The position numbers were made by a program, and so were the translations under genes. A DNA stretch of 10,394 nucleotides from Smittium culicis (lineage: Eukaryota; Kickxellomycota; Harpellomycetes; Harpellales; Legeriomycetaceae). Numbering within the stretch: position 1 is the first letter of the stretch; the number at the start of each line of letters is the position of its first letter. A model generated the notes under the pieces. The model was not told the origin of the DNA, made no database searches, and saw only the letters and a list, made by a program, of their open reading frames with translations. Below, piece by piece: positions 7,971 through 10,394 of the stretch. The stretch covers positions 1 to 10,394 of the forward strand of contig LSSN01001313.1 in assembly GCA_001970855.1 (NCBI GenBank), in the 5' to 3' direction.

Positions 7971-8080
7971 ATTTTATCCATATTGAGGCACCGCCTACCA
8001 TTCGTTTTACTGCATTAATATAATCTTGCTAAATTTTACTTTCTTTCAAAGTTACTCACATTGACCTAATATCCGTTATT

Positions 8081-10394
8081 ATGACTTCGGGAAATATACC
8101 ATTATCAATTTTAGGTGACCCTTCACCTCCGATCAGTGGAGGGGTCACTTTTCTGGCTCCCGGTTCTTCAAACGCGCCTGTTTTTAATGGTTCTGGCGTT
8201 GTAGAGTTTATCGAATTTTACGAAATGATTTCACTTAAGAACCCCCCACAACAAAAGACTTTACTCTTTCCGTATTACTGTGTCAAGGATATAACAAACA
8301 GTCTTATTAAGACCCAAGCATATTCAAACAGGGACTGGCTAGAATTCAAAAGCATGCTTATCACTAGATTTAAACAGGACTCGGTCGAGGAGTCTTTAGA
8401 TGACTTGTTCAAATCGATTAATTCTAAATTTACTGTAGATTCCTTTGAAGAGTTTGTGTATTCCTTCGACTATGTATGCTCCAAGCTGCTTTCGGATGGT
8501 TCTGCTCTCCCTAATACCAAATCTAAACTATTTATTAAATCTGTACCTGCAACCATTCTCGATAGAATCGGCTCAGTTATATACACTGATCAAGGGATAT
8601 TGAACGAATTTGGTTTTCTATCGGATGTTGTCAGGAAAGAAGTGGTATACTTGAAACGCATGAACAAATTACGTAAAGAGGTGGAAAGATCGGATTCCTC
8701 AGACCTGCCGCCATCCATTAACAGCGAAACAGCTGAAAAATTGTACTTTCCCAACACCGAAACTAAAAATCCTAGTTCCTCAGTTATCGATAAAAATAAC
8801 ACCGAGTCTAGGAATTATAAATCTCTTGTCGAACAGATGGACGATATGAGCTTGGCGATTAAGAGAATTGAGGAAGTCAATGAGAGAAGGAGCAATATTA
8901 TTCCACAAACCGGATCACAAATACAGTGGGCAAGAAGCAAATGCGCATATTGTGATGGTGACCACGCAAAAAGGGACTGCGCCGATCTATCCAAAGATCT
9001 TAAATCTGGTTTAGTAAAAATTGGCGAAAAGGGCATGATCACTAATTCTAGAGGAGAGGTGTACCCATTAAATTTTAATAATGGCGGAATAAAGACTCTA
9101 GTAAGACCCATTCAATCCGCTCACAATCGACACGTATACATTGAGAAGGATACAGGTTGCGATTTTTGCTACTCAACTAACCAGATTGTCAAGGCTGCAG
9201 AGTTTGATAACCTTGTTAATTCCTATGCAGCGACCAGAGGTAAAAGTAATAAGAAAGAGAGGTTTTCACCTTATGCAGAGAGGTCGGAAACTGAAGATGT
9301 GGGCATAAATTCTGGTAAATTTCCACTTGAATCATCAGAGAGTCTACCTGTTCCCAGAGAAAACCTCGAAATTGAATCAGAGAACTCTACCAACTATAAT
9401 ATGAAACAGTTTGAGAAGCAATATAAAGTTAAAGCAAATATTGTGGATACTAACCTGCAGGAAAGTGTTCTGGATAAATGCAAATCTTCCAAAATTGAGT
9501 TGTCGCTGCAAGAAATAGCCAGCATCTCGCCACAAATTCGAAAGGCGATAAATGAAAATTTTAAACCAAGGAGGGTAGTTATAACCGATAGGATCTCTGC
9601 GGGAAGCCCCGAAGATGAGATAACCAAAGACATTGGTTGGAAGACAGAGTACCTTGCTGTCGGCTCTGGGAAATCATTAGGAAAACTTCAAGGTGCTGAG
9701 GTCACATTACTATTCGATGAAGGAAGTGAAATCAATGTAATGAGCTCGGACGTATACAATGCCTTGAAGTCTCTCGGAAGGGTTAAATTGGATAATTCAA
9801 TAAATTGGAACTTAGTTGACGCGAATCAAGGCTCAACGAAAATGATGGGAGTTTGTGAAGACATGGAGGAAGAAATAGGGGGTGCTACTGTTAAAGTACC
9901 TATCTTCTTTAGCAATCACACTAACACCCCAGTAATACTGGGACGACCTTGGGATATTCGCAGCCGAGTTCTTAAGGATAACAGATTAGACAGATCATTA
10001 TGGTACACAATTAGGAACGAGAACACCGACGCAGCCGCATCGTTCTTTGTAAACGACGGACAGGATGCTAGAAGGCTCAAAAGATTTCCGAATTCCGACA
10101 GACTCTCAGAAAGAGACGTTGGTGCTTCATTAGTTCGAGTAAACATGGAACCTTTTATTGGATCAGACGATTACTTTACTGAGGTTATGACAAGATACAA
10201 ATCCGTCAAGGACAAGATATATCCAGTCCCGAGAATCCTTAAAAATACTAAGTCACCTTCTATTATGGATCGAGACAAAATACTTCCGTCAACTAAATCC
10301 AGACTGACAGAAGACAGATTGAATGGGCTAAATATTGGCGACGGGAATCTCACAATAGAAGAGATTGAATACTTCAAGTTATCTCTAAGAGCAT
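8081..10394 (+). CDS. Retrotransposon Gag-protease polyprotein, N-terminal part
   Basis: An uninterrupted frame of 771 codons that runs off the right edge; it makes the particle protein and protease of an LTR retrotransposon. ATG 8081 is the first start after the in-frame TAA at 8030. Residues about 35-200 form the Gag core: FNGSGVVEFIEFYE at 35-48, then W86-x2-F with conserved hydrophobics, as in retrotransposon gag proteins. A probable coiled coil lies at about 248-272. The zinc knuckle is C288, C291, H295, C300, followed by a basic/glycine stretch (GEKGMI, NNGGIKTLV) as in related fungal elements. A low-complexity acidic linker follows. The retropepsin-like domain lies around 530-630: LLFDEGSEINVMS with D546-E547-G548, and VILGRPW at 618-624 as the counterpart of the flap-side ILG motif. 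The tail with RYKSVKDK and VP is typical of the linker before reverse transcriptase. Gag and protease share one frame, so no frameshift signal is needed here. The region is less AT-rich than the flank and free of stops, so this copy is recent or intact. Confidence 0.88.
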   Translation, partial: MTSGNIPLSILGDPSPPISGGVTFLAPGSSNAPVFNGSGVVEFIEFYEMISLKNPPQQKTLLFPYYCVKDITNSLIKTQAYSNRDWLEFKSMLITRFKQDSVEESLDDLFKSINSKFTVDSFEEFVYSFDYVCSKLLSDGSALPNTKSKLFIKSVPATILDRIGSVIYTDQGILNEFGFLSDVVRKEVVYLKRMNKLRKEVERSDSSDLPPSINSETAEKLYFPNTETKNPSSSVIDKNNTESRNYKSLVEQMDDMSLAIKRIEEVNERRSNIIPQTGSQIQWARSKCAYCDGDHAKRDCADLSKDLKSGLVKIGEKGMITNSRGEVYPLNFNNGGIKTLVRPIQSAHNRHVYIEKDTGCDFCYSTNQIVKAAEFDNLVNSYAATRGKSNKKERFSPYAERSETEDVGINSGKFPLESSESLPVPRENLEIESENSTNYNMKQFEKQYKVKANIVDTNLQESVLDKCKSSKIELSLQEIASISPQIRKAINENFKPRRVVITDRISAGSPEDEITKDIGWKTEYLAVGSGKSLGKLQGAEVTLLFDEGSEINVMSSDVYNALKSLGRVKLDNSINWNLVDANQGSTKMMGVCEDMEEEIGGATVKVPIFFSNHTNTPVILGRPWDIRSRVLKDNRLDRSLWYTIRNENTDAAASFFVNDGQDARRLKRFPNSDRLSERDVGASLVRVNMEPFIGSDDYFTEVMTRYKSVKDKIYPVPRILKNTKSPSIMDRDKILPSTKSRLTEDRLNGLNIGDGNLTIEEIEYFKLSLRA

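Larger units (their letters stand above)
7665..8080 (+). other. Untranslated leader of the retroelement
   Basis: From about 7735 the sequence becomes clearly less AT-rich and pyrimidine-rich, unlike the intergenic DNA. It holds no gene. One frame is open without an ATG from about 7790 to a TAA near 8016, which I read as an effect of composition. A tiny upstream frame, ATG 7807 to TGA 7831 (eight codons), could modulate translation if transcribed. An in-frame TAA at 8030-8032 shows that the gag frame does not extend into the leader. In an intact element this stretch would hold R, U5 and the primer-binding site. Confidence 0.5.
7655..10394 (+). mobile_element. Ty3/gypsy-type LTR retrotransposon, 5' part
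   Basis: Contains the likely promoter, a leader, and gag plus protease in one frame. Reverse transcriptase, RNase H, integrase and the 3' LTR would follow outside the window. The true left end is not determined: only one LTR copy could be present, so it cannot be found by comparison, and no clear CA/TGG junction with a primer site is seen. The start given is the TATA box; the element may begin further left, even at or before the cloverleaf-like cluster. Assignment to Ty3/gypsy rather than Ty1/copia rests on the gag-knuckle-protease style and the ILGRPW motif. Confidence 0.75.

Noticed and set aside
9149..9157. DTG at residues 357-359 of the polyprotein as protease active site
   Set aside because: It lies only about 57 residues after the zinc knuckle, lacks the flanking hydrophobic strand and has no ILG partner at the right distance; the DEG at 546-548 fits on all three counts.
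8590..10377. Minus-strand open frames opposite the Gag-protease frame
   Set aside because: Shadows of the long plus-strand polyprotein; no recognisable domains.

Overview
The window looks like nuclear DNA of an AT-rich eukaryote, most likely a fungus. The evidence is one intron-less oxidoreductase gene resembling yeast Irc24/YIR035C-type enzymes, very AT-rich non-coding DNA, and the start of a Ty3/gypsy-type gag-protease polyprotein of a kind familiar from fungal genomes. The lineage within the fungi cannot be fixed from this sequence.

Layout: (1) 1-610 is AT-rich flank with a possible poly(A) signal for the neighbouring gene. (2) 611-1384, minus strand, encodes a complete 257-residue short-chain dehydrogenase/reductase (SDR), the only ordinary cellular gene that is clear here. 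(3) About 1385-7440 is some 6 kb of AT-rich DNA with no intact gene. It holds many small inverted repeats and a pair of related inverted ends near 3076 and 7355, both CCCT-type with TATTCGCG. Between them lie two short relic-like coding scraps, 4963-5109 and 5727-5935, that faintly recall piggyBac transposases; I read this as a possible old, decayed DNA transposon. (4) 7456-7538 is an unusual run of perfect stems that can close into a cloverleaf-like four-way structure and does not fit a tRNA. (5) 7655-8080 has a good TATA box and a structured, less AT-rich leader. (6) From 8081 to the right edge one frame stays open for 771 codons, encoding gag, zinc knuckle and retropepsin-like domains. Reverse transcriptase, RNase H and integrase would lie beyond the window.

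The parts do not form one pathway: a housekeeping-type oxidoreductase sits beside a repeat-rich region that has taken in mobile elements. The retrotransposon frame is uninterrupted, so that copy is young or still under selection, whereas the putative DNA transposon is ruined. The most notable observations are the cloverleaf-like structure upstream of the retroelement promoter, the shortened zinc knuckle, the DEG protease motif, and the candidate 4.3 kb decayed element.
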